NCBI RefSeq assembly: GCF_031143425.1
Contig: NC_090447.1
Location: forward strand, 131,149,106-131,213,105
Direction: 5' to 3'
DNA length: 64,000 nt
Source: Pleurodeles waltl
Taxonomy: Eukaryota > Chordata > Amphibia > Caudata > Salamandridae
The notes beneath the pieces are model-generated. The model saw only the letters and a list, made by a program, of their open reading frames with translations, was not told where the DNA came from and searched no databases. Numbering within the stretch: the stretch's first letter is position 1; each line of letters begins with the position of its first letter. Below are positions 24,248 to 36,145 of this stretch, in pieces. The translations under genes were made by a program, and so were the position numbers.

Positions 24248-27230
24248 TGATCAATCAAACATTTATAGAGCATGGCAAATCACTGGTGAGGGTCTTGAGG
24301 TGCTGGAACTGTATGCTGCTGCTTGAAGGTATGATCATTTGAACATCCAGATCTTTATTTTTCTTCTGCATTCCTGAAGTGACAGTGTGGTCCTGAGGTG
24401 AAGGGAGAGGTTGTTCCAAGCCTTGGCTGCCAGGTGTGAGAAGGAGTGTCCTCTGCTGTTGGCTCGACGGATCTGTGGGGTGTCTGCAAGGGAGAGGGAA
24501 GCTGATTAAAGGTGTCTGGTCGGTCGGTAGAAGGTCAGGCATTTGTTGATGTATGCTGGTCCTTTGTTGTGCAGGGCCTTGTAGGCATAGGTCAACATCT
24601 TGAACTGACATTGCTTCTGAATCCGGAGCCAGTGTAGTTTCTTGAGATGGGTTGTGATGTGGGTCCTTTTGGGGAGATTGAATATGAGCCGTGTGGCTAA
24701 GTTCTGTATTGCCTGGAGTCCCTTCAGGAAGTGTGCTGTGATTCCTATGTAGAGCATCTTTCCATAGTCCAGCCTGCTGGTGCTGAGGACCTGCATGCGG
24801 TCCTTCTGGTATTTGTTAGGAACCACCTGAAAATCTTGCAGAGTAGACGAAAGGTGTGGAAGTAGGTGGATGACTTGTTTTTTCATGGATAGCTTGCTAT
24901 CCAGGATGATGCAGAGGTTGCGGGTACTGACATTTAGGGAAGGGGAGGGGCTACCAAGCTCTGCTGGTCACCATGTGTCAGTCCATGGCAAAGTGTTGTT
25001 CCCAAAGACGAGGACTTCAATTTTTTGGTGTTTAGTTTGAGACAGTTGTCCTTCATCCAGTCCTATACATTCATCATGCATATTTTGAAGTTAGCTTTGG
25101 TGGTGGAGGGATCTTAGACAGTAAGCAGATGAGCTGTGTGTCATCGGTGTAGGAGATGATGTTGAGTCTGTGTGATCTGATGGGGGTGGCCAGGGGGGTC
25201 ATGTAAATGTTGAAGAGGGTCGGGCCGAGGGGAGATTCCTGGGGGACTCTACAGATCGTCTTGGCCTCTGAGGTGAATGGTAGGAGATGCATCCTTTAGG
25301 TTCTGCCGGATCCATCTGAGAGTGCTTCCTTTAATCCTGATATAGTGGAGTCTGTTGATCAGGATGTGGTAAAAGACTATGTCAAATACAGTGGACAGGT
25401 TCCGGAGGATGAGGGCTGCTGTTTCCCCATCATCCAGGAGGGCTCTGATGTAATTTGCGGGAGCAATAGGGGCTTTCTCAGTGCTGTGGTTAGCTCAAAA
25501 TCTGGATTGGGCGGGGTCCAAGAGGTTGTGGTCTTCTAGGTGTTAGGTGACATGCTGGTTGATTGCCTTCTGGAGGACTTTTGCTGGATGGGGAAGGAGG
25601 CCTCAGTGATGGAGTTATTCAGGACCTTCCTTAGCTCATCAATGATTGTCTTGCTTCTGAGGTTGAAGACGTGATGGGGCAAGGGCCCGTGGGTGCTTCC
25701 GAGTGCACAATGGAGATAGTATCTTGCATGGTGAATATTTCCCAGTGGATGAGTAGGTGTTTGGGGTTTGTTTTCATGCGTGTGAGCTGGTTGATGCTGT
25801 CTGTGGTGGAGGGTTGGCATTCAAAGTTTTCGTAATTGGCCGAGATCTTGTTGTGGAAGAAGTGAGGTTGTGGCACAGTTTTTGGAAGGGAATGATGTCA
25901 TTTTTGGTGACTGCTGGACTGGTGAACTCCTTCACAAAGGCAAAGAGTTCTTTGCTGAGGTTTGTGCTGGCTTTGGTGTGTTGTGCTTGTGTATTCTTAT
26001 TGATTTCTTTCAGGAGGCAGTGGTACTTGTTCAGAGCAGTCCTGAAGGCAGTGCGGTCTTCTGTTCTTTTGCTGGTGTGCCACTTCCTTTCAAGTTGTCT
26101 GCAGTTGCATTTGGTGGAGTGCAGTCCTTCTGTGAACCAGCTTGCACTTTTGCTTTGTTCTTTGACCTTTGCTGTCTTGGTGGGGGCAATTGCATCTGCG
26201 CATTCTGTAAGCCACTGTGAGAAGCTCTTTGCTTCTTGTTTAGAGTCATGTTTAGAAACTTAGACATGGGAGTGGAGAGTGTCGTTCCACTGATCTTCTG
26301 ATACCTTTTTCCAGTTTCTTCCCGTGGATCTTAGGGACATGGTGCCAGGATCCTGACATGATGAAGTGGTGGTCGGATCAGGTGAGTGGTGTGAGTGGAT
26401 AGGGTTGGTGACGAGCTGTTTGATGCCAATTTTGGCATTGCTGGGGTCATCGAAGTGGAAGCTGAGGTCCCCTAGGAATATGTAGTGCTTGGAGTCGATT
26501 GCTTGCGGGGCAAGGCGTTTCGGAATGCAAGGGTGCCTTTGATGGTGCTTTTTCCATCTGTGTGGAGTTGGAAGTTGAGGTGTTCCATTACCGGTGTTGG
26601 GTCGTAAGGGGATGTCATGAAGTGGAGGGTGTCCTTATAGATGATGGCAATTCCAACTCTGAACTCTGTGCTTGTTGGTTCAGCCCCCCGGTGTTACGAC
26701 CTTCAGGGATAGCAGTGGTGATGTCTGGTGCAGAGGCAGAGTTGAGCCAAGTTTCTATGCAGAAGATAAAATCTGGGGTGAAGGAGGAGATTGTGTCCCA
26801 GATCTCAGTGGCATGTTTAAATAGTGAACGTGCACTGAGTAGGATGCACTGGAGTTGTGTTGTGGTGGTCTCACTAGATGTGTAGAGCACAACCACATTT
26901 GCAGTGCTGCTGGTGTTGTTGGTTGCTTCGATTCTAAAGTTCAGGCGGCAGTGTCAACAGGAGAATGGCCCTCTGGTGGTCCGTTGGAATGTGCAGCAGC
27001 AGTGGTTGTTGGTGCATCCAGGGTCCAAGACTTGGAGGTCAGCTGTGGTGTCTCTTCATGGGGTGGAAGAGCCGGGCTCCTGGCACTGGCTGTGGTCCAG
27101 GTATGGACAGGCGCAGTCGTGCTTGCCTTTGGAGCTGTGGCCTTCACTAAGTAGGTCCTGTGAGTGGCACTGGGAGGCGGTGGGCGGGGCTGGGCGGGAG
27201 GTGGGAAAACGGCGGCAGGCAGGACCAGCA
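24248..27230 (-). pseudogene. L2/CR1-like LINE, endonuclease-reverse transcriptase remnant
   Basis: Reading the - strand, the endonuclease starts near 26890 with motifs for an ARSL..HA start, PDF..ETWL and SAPDI. The linker at 26270-26030 contains W-L-x-x-C-A-like sequence, and the reverse transcriptase has PQESPLGPTLFNIYM and the catalytic-loop variant YTDD (25140-25151). The C-terminal part at 24886-24506 has SRLDYGK and LHWLRI motifs. The 3' end (24248-24290) reads CTCTATAAATGTTTGATTGAT on the - strand, a typical 3' end for this LINE type. Frames are broken throughout, so this is a dead copy. Confidence 0.8.
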
Positions 27231-28300
27231 CTGGGGAAAAAAGGAATGAACAGTAAAAAAAGGAGGCAAAAAGCAGGAGAAAGTACTCAGAAAAACAGGG
27301 GTAAGGAAGGAGAAATCAGTGAAAACGAGGCAAAAGGCAGGAGAGAGCAACCAAAAAAAGAGGGGCGGAGAGGCGGAGATAGAAGTAACAACGAGGCATA
27401 AAGCAGGAGAAAGCTCTCAGAATAATGGGGGAGAGGAATAGAAAGCAGTAAAAAAGAGGCAAAAACAAGGAGAAAGCACTCAGAAAAACGGGGGAAAGGA
27501 AGGAGAAAGCAGTGAAAAGCAGGGGGAAAAGAGGGAGAAAGCAGTGCAAATGAGGCAGAAAACAGGAGAAAGCACTCAGGAAAACAGAGGGAGAGGAGGA
27601 AAAGGCAGTGGGAATGAGGCAGAAAGTGGGAGACAGCACTCAGAAAAAAGGGGAAGGAGGAGGAGAAGGCAGTGAGAACAAGGCACAAAGCAGGAGGAAG
27701 TGATGCAGCAGCAGCACAGGAGAGTGGGCCTGGGACCTGCTCAATGGGGTCACGCTGTGGACTCCATTAAAAAGATCCTGGGAGGAGGGTGGGGCGCTGG
27801 GAGGCGGTGAGTGGAGCCAGGAAGCAGGTGGGAGCAGCAATGGGGAAAAAAGGAATGCACAGTGGTAGAAGAGTGCAAAAAGTAGGAGAAAGTATTCAGA
27901 AAAATGGGGAACACGAAGGAGAGAGCAGTGAAAATGAGGCAAAAGGCAGGAGAAAATAGTCAGAAAAATTGAGGAAAAGGAGGAGGAAGCAGTAAACGTG
28001 AGGTAGAAAGCAGGAGAACGCATTCAGAAAAATAGGGGAGAGGAGGAGAAAGCAGTAAAAACAAGGAAAAAAGAAGGAGAAGGCACTAAAAAATGGGGGA
28101 AAGGAAGGAGAAAGCAGTGAACATTAAGCAGAAAGGAGGAGAAAGCACTCAGAAGAAACGGGGAAGAGGAGGAGAAGGCAGTGAGAATGAGACACAAAGC
28201 AGGAGAAAGAAAACAGAAAAACAAGGGGAGAGGAGTAGAAGGCAATGAGAATGAGGCAGAAAGCAGGAGAGAGTGATGCAGAAGCAGGGGAGAGAGGGCC
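27230..28300 (-). repeat. Purine-rich tandem repeat, probable 5' region of the - strand LINE
   Basis: About 1 kb consists of imperfect repeats of roughly 55-60 bp built from AGCAGGAGAAAGCACTCAGA and related blocks, almost entirely A and G on the + strand. It sits between the endonuclease start of the - strand LINE and the point where the + strand LINE resumes. It is therefore most simply the pyrimidine-rich 5' UTR of the inserted LINE. The long - strand frames across it (27287-28245) are repeats of Phe/Leu/Pro/Ser and are not genes. Confidence 0.65.
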
Positions 28301-29490
28301 TGGAATCAGCGACTACTTGGACCTCACCCTACTGGAACTTTCTTCAGTCCTTGACACCATCTTCCACGCCATCCTTATCCAATACGACTGCAGAAAGCCG
28401 GCATCTTAGGTTCTGCGCTTCGCTGAATTTTCTCCTTCCTTACAGATCACACCTAATCAGTCAGCCTGGCTTTCTTCACTTTGAATGTAGTCAACTTCAT
28501 CTGTGGAGTTCCACAAGATTCCTCACTGAACCCTGCTTTGTTCCATGCCACGAGATCCTACTCACCAGTATCTCCTGCTCCTACAAAACAAACACAATAT
28601 CCTATACTGAAGACACCCTACTCATAGTCTTCCTCTTTGACAAGACAGCAAATGCCCAGACCAGTTTGTCCTCCTGTAAGAATGAAGTTGCCAGATGGAT
28701 AAAACCCAGCTGCCTCAAGCTCCAACACAGACAAGATGGAAGTAGAAATGTTCAGCAGAGACTCCTCACTCTGGGTGTCCACGGGCTGGTGTGCTGAACT
28801 TGGACTCACCCCCTTCATAGCAACCAACACAAAGAATATCATAATAGTAATTGACAACAAGCCCACCATGACTGGCCAAATGAACGCAGTCTCCAGCTCA
28901 TGCTGCCACACTCCCAAGATTCTCAGGAAGATCTTCAGATGACTCCCCACCAACACTAGCAGACCCATCGGTCAAGCTCTTATCACCAGCAAGCTAGACT
29001 ACATTAAAGCACTCTATGCTGGAATTAATGTGGAACTGACCAGAAGACTTGAGACCGTTTAAACCTCAGCAGCCAGACTCACCCTCAACCTCCCACCCCA
29101 CACTCACATCACCCCACAACTCAAAGAGATCCACTGGCTCCCAATCCACAAACGAGCACCTTTCAAAGTCCTCATATACACACAAAGCCTTACACAATAT
29201 TGGCCTCTTGTGTCTTAACAACTGCATAAACCTTCAAAAACATACCAGCCCCTTTCCTGGATTCCTAATTGCACACACCTCTCAACATACACACCTACCT
29301 TGCTCCTAAAGCCTAAATGACCCTTCCTTGAACATCAGAGCCTCTTCACAGTTGTGAAGTTCTGCAAGAAACTGAAGACTAGATTCTTTACCTAGCCCCA
29401 ACATTTGCTCTGAACATACAGCTCCTGCCTTAGCACCAAAGTACACTCCTGGATGAGTTGTGCACTACAAATACACATAACATAACATTG
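28300..29490 (+). pseudogene. L2/CR1-like LINE fragment, 3' half of reverse transcriptase
   Basis: The + strand resumes with the equivalent of the LLDLSAAFDT motif (here LLELSSVLDT) near 28330, then a YTED variant of the YADD loop near 28605, the SKLDY motif near 28990 and an IHWLPI motif near 29130. The 3' tail is a CATAACATAACATT run near 29475-29490. Multiple stops and shifts are present. It continues the fragment that ends at 24247. Confidence 0.75.
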
Positions 29491-29656
29491 TCAGAAGCTC
29501 AGAGAGAAGTGCAGGTCCTGGGCTTTGCCTAACTCTCTCCTGATGGAAGGTAGCCGCTAGGTGTAGATAGAAGAACCAAGAAGCCTTTAGAGCTTGCCTT
29601 GAGGAGCTGTGAGTGGAAGGGCAGTTAGAACTCTGTTCCAGCATAATTGCAAACAT

Positions 29657-29659
29657 TTA
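29657..29659. repeat. Target site duplication (TTA), left
   Basis: TTA directly precedes the left terminus of the Harbinger element. The same TTA follows the right terminus at 58113-58115. Harbinger elements duplicate a 3 bp TWA target. Confidence 0.8.
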
Positions 29660-30053
29660 TGCCCATATTTATACTCCCTTTGCGCCGGATTAGCGTCATT
29701 TTTTTTACACTAATTCGGTGCAAAGCTGACACCACATTTATACTTTGAAGCTAGACCCGTTTAACTTCAAAATATCCCACTGTGCGTAATTTTCTGGATA
29801 CGTGAAACCACCTTGCGTCAATGAGATGCAAGGTAGGCGTTCCCGTCTAAAAAGTGACTTAAACACCCTTGCGCCATATTTATCCAATCGCGCAAAAATG
29901 GCGCACAGCTGGTAGACGGAGCAGGAAAATGGTGCAAATCCCGATTTGTGCCAAAATTTAACGCCTGGGTCAGGACAGGTGTTAAAATGGGGCAAACACA
30001 GCACTACATAAGGAAAACTTACAGAAGGAACATCAGAGCTCAAAAAGGAAGAC

Positions 30054-32324
30054 ATGGAGGTGCTATTCATCCAGCATGCACGAAGACGCAGAGCTCAGAA
30101 GCAACAGCAGCAGCTACCACCACATCGACAGGGACCCCAAAGGCAACGCAGAAGGCAGGACAGGATATTCAGGACCAGGACAACCCTTCAGGGCCTCAGG
30201 GAACATGACATCATCCAGAGGTGCAGACTAAACTGGCTAGCCATACGGCAGCTGCTGTGCCACATTGAGCCACAGTTGGTACCCAGCTTGCAGACACCCC
30301 ACATCATTTCACCAGAGACCAAGCTGCTATCTGTCCTGCACATGTTGGCAAGTGGCTCTTTTCAAACCACTGGTGCCCTGGTTGCCGGGATCTCACAGCC
30401 CTCATCCTCTGCCTTTCTTCCCAAGGTACTTGATGCCATCATCTCCCTCACACCCCACCACATCAGATTCCCAAACACACAGCAGAAGCATGGTACCATT
30501 GACTGCACACATGTACGGATTGTGCCACCTGCTGCAATGAAGCATCTATACCGCAACAGAAAGCACACACACTCCATCAATGTGCAGGCCATTGTGGAGC
30601 ACCGTGGATTGATCACCAACATCGTGGCAAAGTATCCTGGGAGTGTACATGATTCATTCATCTTCCGCCACAGCACCATCAATCAGCACTTCCAGGATGG
30701 ATGATATGGCAATGGCCTATTTGTTGGTACAGAAACCTAGGAATTTACACACAGCATAGCAACCCTGTGGGACACACAACACATACACCACTACATTGAC
30801 ACGTGGCCAGGAAGACACTGAGGTTGTGACACTGGTAGTCATGTTTGATATCCTGACCCAATGGGATACACACCTATGGACAAATGACAGATGCAAATAA
30901 CAAGAGATGCCACTCCAGAGCCACACAGGACCAATTCAAAACCACACAGTGACAATGACATGGCCTTGACTGGCAGTACAACTTGGAAGATGAATCTTTC
31001 AATATCACATCAATAACACTCAATAACACACCCTTCCAACCAATACGTCCTGTGTAAGGGGTGTGTAGTGTGTTTTGTTGCAGGTCAAACAACATGAGGC
31101 ACATAGCATGATGATGCTGACTCTAATGAAGGTGACATGGAATCATTGAGGCAGTACCAACATCTCACATCACTCCTGGGGTGACATTGCCCGCTAGCAA
31201 TAAGGAAGTGGACTGTGCTATGAAAACATGTGGATGTGACACTAATGCAAAGTGCACACTGCTACACGTACGGGTTGAGACAATTCCCCATATACATAAC
31301 AGATGTACAGGCACATGGACCTTCTGAAACTAAAACCTTCACCCCCACAACCAAGTTAGCCAGCTTACCTGGAGCAAGTTCAGTAGTGTAGGTACATGTT
31401 TGCACATGAGCCAACTCGGTGAGGGCACAAAAATAGGTTTGCATAGAACTTGTCACACATGGGATAATTGTGCTTTGTCAGTTGTGAACACTTCAGTGCT
31501 GCCATTGTATGGAGATGTGTTGTGCACTATCACCTAGCCAAATAAAGGGCCTCACTGCTGCACTTCACATGCAATTACATATGTCAAATTGGATGAGATG
31601 TTCAGCCTATATAGTGCAACCGTGTTACCACCAGAGTGGAATCAATTGTGTGTGTGGAAGTATTATGCCACCTTCAGTAAAGGCCCATAGACACTTTCAC
31701 ATTACATAATGCATGGGAGATACACACTGAACAGCAATCAGGTCAATCAGCCAAACACCAGTTTTGATAGTTAAACAACCCAATGCAGAAAGAACATCAC
31801 AGAAGCCTAGGATCCCACACAATCCCACAAACACTGAAGAGTCACAGATGACACAAGATAACAACTGCCATACAAAGTGATAATCAAGGTGCAAGGTGCA
31901 ACCAACAGCCAAATATTTACCCTCATTTTCTCTTTCAGCTGCTCAGAGTTACGGGATGCAGTCATGGATCATGACCCCATATGCCAACCCAAACACAGCA
32001 GCAGAGCGTGCCTATAATGAGGCACATCTTAGGATACGCACCATAGTTGAGATGACTTTTGGCATCCTGAAGTCCAGATTCAGGTGCCTGGGCATCACCG
32101 GAGGCAGCCTCCTATATTCACCTGAAATGGTCTGCAAGATCTTTTTGACCTGTGCCATCCTGCACAACATTTGTGTAAGGAGGAACACTCCCCTCTATGA
32201 ACCAGACCCACAAATGCCTGAAGAGGAGGAAGAGGAGAATGCTGTCTGTGAAAATGAGGGGGAACATCTAAACACAGCTGCAGGATTGCGTCGCAGACAA
32301 CAGATCGTACTAAACTTCTTCTAA
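30054..32324 (+). pseudogene. HARBI1-like Harbinger transposase, two exons, one premature stop
   Basis: Exon 1 is 30054-30726, ending at a GTAC donor. Exon 2 is 31939-32324, after a TTTCAG acceptor. The joined length is 1059 nt (352 codons plus stop), close to vertebrate HARBI1. The N-terminus is basic and Gln-rich, followed by a helix-turn-helix-like region (residues about 60-125) and the DDE domain: Asp in IDCTHVRI (about residue 155), Asp in GSVHDS, and Glu in RTIVEMTFGILKSRF. The element enzyme would cut and paste its own ends in the nucleus. Exon 1 has an in-frame TGA at 30702-30704, just before the donor. At the predicted splice junction the usual GDSGY motif reads AAQSYG, so an acidic residue is missing or the junction differs. 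It is probably inactive as it stands. Confidence 0.8.
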
Positions 32325-34438
32325 CTATAGTCACTATCACCACTTTGTTATCATATGTCATTAAACACCTCACTTCATCACTCAACCATGCTCTGGGTAG
32401 TTTGTTATGCATCACATGATCCCTTGGAATCATAATCAGAGTTTAGCCTCATGGGCCATTGCAGAAATACAGATTAGGATACTGAAAAAGCCACATCAAA
32501 TTTGATGGGTATGAATGTACAGCCAACATCACACACAGTGTAAATGACATATACCCTGTCTATTTCACATGTGAAGGGCAATATCAGAGGACCACAGCTA
32601 TGAGACACATCCATGTTGCCAACATGGTCCATTGCAGCAAATGACACACAACTAAGACACCATCAATCATAAGGTAAAAAAGTGTCTCATACATGAGGCA
32701 GTGGATGTGCTATTGCATTGGTAACAGGAATGTATGACCAGACCCTCGACAGCAGTAAGTGTGACATCAGCTATCTCTGCAAGGAGCATGTGTGACAAGA
32801 AGTCCATCTAAGCTGAAAATGGATAGCACGAGTGCCCCAGGTATGACAAGCATTGCTCACAAGACATGCCCTCTGCAGTCCATCCCAGGTAATAAGTCCT
32901 GCCACTGCCATGTTTTAAGTCTCTCCCACCCTTCTCTAGGGGGCCCTGAAAATTGACTATCTGTACCCTGAGAATCTTCATCTACACACACGCAGACTCC
33001 CATTCTCACTCTTGTGTGCTTCCCACTTCAGTATGGCATGCCATAGTCATAGTTTATCAGTCTGCATTGACTTCAGGTAAAATATTGCACAGCCTGGTAG
33101 TCGATGAGACCTGTAATCAGCTGTCCATTGCTTCCCATGTGAAAGGTCCACTTGGCCCTTTGAACTTGATTCTCAACTCCAGGACTTGTGAGAGACTGAA
33201 GCTGCACACACCTATGAGCACTTCCATGCAGACCAGCCTTTTCACTCTGCCCTGCCCTTGCTGCTGCCTGGAACTGCTTTGAAGCTGCCATTTTCTGAAG
33301 TTCCTTGCTGTGCGTTGGCATACAAATCACGTGTGTACCAAAGCCTTTGGGGGATTGTGTAACGTTGCAGCCCACAGCAGAAACTGTTTTTAGTTCCCAC
33401 AGTGTTGTTCCAGCTTTTCCCAGTCAGAGTCTGCTTACTGTGTATTTTCCTTGTTCATGTTTGTTCCTGACAGAGCCTGCATCCTGTTAGCCTGACTGGT
33501 TCCTGCCTTTGCATTAACCATAGAGGTTCCCTGTGGCTACATTTGTCTCATAGTTGCTTTCCATGCCCTCTCTTTCCTCCTGGCGTATTGTGTCTGGTAG
33601 GTGTACGATGAATCCTCAAATGGATAGTATAGTTTAATCATTTTACTCACCATATTCAGTTCTGGGACATGTATTCGAATTTCCTAATCCAGCCCCCATC
33701 CCTTGTCTGGTTTTGCATGTATTCATTATTGACAAACAGTGGCAGTGTGCTATGGCTGTATGCATGGATTCGGTACGGTGCCTCCAGCACAACAAACAAA
33801 TGTTGCCAATGTGTATGTGTAGACAAAACATGTTTGTGCCTTGACGGTCCACACACAGATTCACTTCTGCCGCCACCTTTTGATGGTGCTTGCGTGGTGA
33901 CTAGCTGGGAGATTAATTAGCACAGAGGCACTGATGTTCCCTGTTGCAGTGGGAATTTTCAAGCCCACCCTGTGTACACATGTTGTGATGAAAGCTGCCT
34001 GTTTCCTATTACTCATCCATAAAGTTTTTAAGCACACCAAGGTTGCCCTGTCGTCAGCCTTATTAAAGTTCTGAAGTGCCATAGCTGGACTATCCCCATG
34101 TGTGTTGTTAGTTGATCTTTGGCTTTAGGTCAAATCTGCTTTGAATGATACTCTGTTAATTCAGGGTATGGCTGCACAGACTCATGACTAGACCTGAACA
34201 TAACTATGACAACATGGAGGCCAATACTGACACAGGGTACACTGGGCCACACAATTGAACTGGACACCTTTGTGCAATGAACCACTGGAAATATGTGAAC
34301 ACATGCAGCATGGTCTGCTGGTCCTCCACAGCCACAGGAGAAACATAGGTCGGGTACATGACTCAAACTGTGGTGTACATAACAATTTTCGGATTGGATT
34401 TGAGACTCTGTGTCACAAACACTGTACCTACCTAGCAT
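32325..34438. other. Harbinger interior, no recognisable gene
   Basis: Sequence between the transposase gene and the inserted provirus. Short frames on both strands lack signatures. It may be non-coding spacer of the transposon. Confidence 0.5.
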
Positions 34439-34442
34439 GCTG
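34439..34442. repeat. Target site duplication (GCTG), left of provirus
   Basis: GCTG abuts the left LTR and recurs directly after the right LTR at 45230-45233. A 4 bp duplication is compatible with retroviral integration. Confidence 0.85.
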
Positions 34443-35447
34443 TGTCGCGTGGGCTCTCATTATTCTAAATGAGACTACTGGATTTCTAGGTAGCAGGATC
34501 GATAACGGTGTGGGGGACTGAGTCTAACCCACGTGTAAAGAACTCTGTCACCCTAAATCCGGTTTTTGCTCCGGCTAACTAGCAGTGCCTCATTTCTCCC
34601 ATGTGGAAGGAATGATTTGGCAGCCGAGCGCATGACATCTTTGGAACTTCTCAGGGAAGTCGTGGTTACTCAGATCCAAACCAACTCTCTTATTTCCAAT
34701 ATGATCTCATATACAAATGACAAAGACAGTATACGTTTTATATAATGTTTTAATAAAACGACTGTATTTTAGATATTAAGGCGTGAGCCGCAATAACCAG
34801 AACGATACAACACAGTAGGATTGTAATAGTTACCAGGAGAGTAAAACATAAAAACAAAGCTATCATATTGTCAAACAGTTTCTACTCTCCCTCTGCTTGT
34901 TCTATCTAGAGCACAGCATGTTAAGCTTCTAGCTTGCCTATTAGAATCACTATGGGGATATCAGCCCTCATACCTGAGCAAAGACCTGTGATCTTGGTTC
35001 AGCATCTGCAACGAGGCAGTCAGCGTCAAGTTGTGGTTCCCTGGTCGGAATCTCCCTCTTGTGTGTATTGGGACAAGGAAGTGAGTTTATAACTAACATG
35101 TCATCGTGATCACAAAATGTCCCTACGCAGGAATGCCAAGTCAAAACTCTTACCACGTCTATCGGCAATGTACCAGACTGTATCCTTGACTGAAGCACAG
35201 AGTAAATATGTTATGGAGAACTCCAGTGCTGAAGTAGGCAAAACAGTGTGATATGAATAAAAAACAACACCGTAGAGCTGGCTATTTGAAAAATAACAGT
35301 ACGAAGCCTAATAAAAAGCATGTAGAGCAGAGTGCACAGAGGCTCTAAGCTGTCAGCAAATGAATAAAATATATTCAGGGCAAAATGCACAAAGGCCAAA
35401 AGCCTCAAGCTAAAGCGCAATGAATACGTAAAACTAACCACACTACA
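34443..35447 (-). repeat. 3' LTR of the foamy-like provirus
   Basis: The LTR is 1005 bp. On the coding strand it starts TGTAGTGTGG and ends CGCGACA, with the TG...CA ends of retroviral LTRs. By eye it differs from the 5' LTR at about 11 positions (about 1.1 percent), including 34448. A TATATAAAAC box on the - strand lies at 34735-34744. Confidence 0.9.
34735..34744 (-). promoter_or_regulatory. TATA box in the LTR
   Basis: TATATAAAAC on the - strand. The corresponding TATA box occurs in the 5' LTR near 44517-44526, where it would drive genomic RNA. Position in the promoter-distal part of the LTR fits a U3/R boundary about 25-30 bp further along. Confidence 0.55.
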
Positions 35448-35457
35448 CCCTCCCCTT
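35448..35457 (-). other. Polypurine tract
   Basis: The - strand reads AAGGGGAGGG immediately before the TG of the 3' LTR. This is the expected primer position for plus-strand DNA synthesis. Confidence 0.8.
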
Positions 35458-35622
35458 GTCGGTAGCAAGTGGTTCCAATAATATAAAAGGATGCCCTAAA
35501 TATAAACAATACCTAAAACAAGTATTTCGACAAGGTGAGAAGACAACAAAGTCATAAATTTAGGTAACAAGTGGTCATAAAACCAAATTCAATATAGTGT
35601 CAATTTTGTAAAAATCAAATCG

Positions 35623-36117
35623 TCAGATAGAAGCAATAGAACGCAGGAGCTCCTCCACTTCGATATATGTCAATATCGGAAGATCCACGCCACAAAGTAC
35701 CATGGAGCAGGTGTGATCCAAAGCCCCAAAACCATTCAGGGCGGCACCCCGTGCAGGGCCTATGAAAGAGACAATACCATCTTCCTCCAGGAAGGGAATC
35801 TCATAAACTGCCTCACGAAGCAAGCGCATCCGTAGTGCACAAGTCTGGGAATGAGCCCTAATCGGGAACATCAACAGATCAGTATCGACCATTGGAGGGC
35901 GCTGCAATGAGAGACAGAGAGCCAGTGCATGTTCAAATGAGCACCAAAGGCATCGAAACACGGGTTGCACACAATCCAAAACCGGTCTGAATGACAGAGA
36001 CCAGTCGCACTCCAAATGTCCCAGGAGTGTCGCTCCAAAATGCTGCATCATGCGTTCACGACACAGCTGCGCTGATGGGAGCAGCAGTACAGGATCTCGT
36101 CGTGACGGGACAGCCAT
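35623..36117 (-). CDS. Unrecognised 3' accessory ORF of the foamy-like provirus
   Basis: An uninterrupted 164-codon frame starts at ATG 36117, 28 nt beyond the env stop, and ends about 165 nt before the polypurine tract. I recognise no domain. The predicted protein is Cys- and Leu-rich, begins with a short basic stretch (PSRRD) and has an acidic C-terminal part with an IEVEELL segment. Foamy viruses encode a transcriptional activator and a derived accessory protein at this position, so a regulatory role is a positional guess. Upstream sequence in the same frame to 36183 is open but has no ATG. Unlike gag, pol and env it has no stop. A TATATTTAA sequence at 36306-36314 (- strand) lies about 190 bp upstream. 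Confidence 0.6.
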   Translation of the reverse strand: MAVPSRRDPVLLLPSAQLCRERMMQHFGATLLGHLECDWSLSFRPVLDCVQPVFRCLWCSFEHALALCLSLQRPPMVDTDLLMFPIRAHSQTCALRMRLLREAVYEIPFLEEDGIVSFIGPARGAALNGFGALDHTCSMVLCGVDLPILTYIEVEELLRSIASI

Positions 36118-36145
36118 TGCGAAAAAATAGCAACAACAGCAAGAC

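Noticed and set aside
27287..28245. Phe/Leu/Pro/Ser-rich frames on the - strand resembling membrane proteins
   Set aside because: Produced by the polypurine tandem repeat; composition follows directly from its CTT/TCC triplets.
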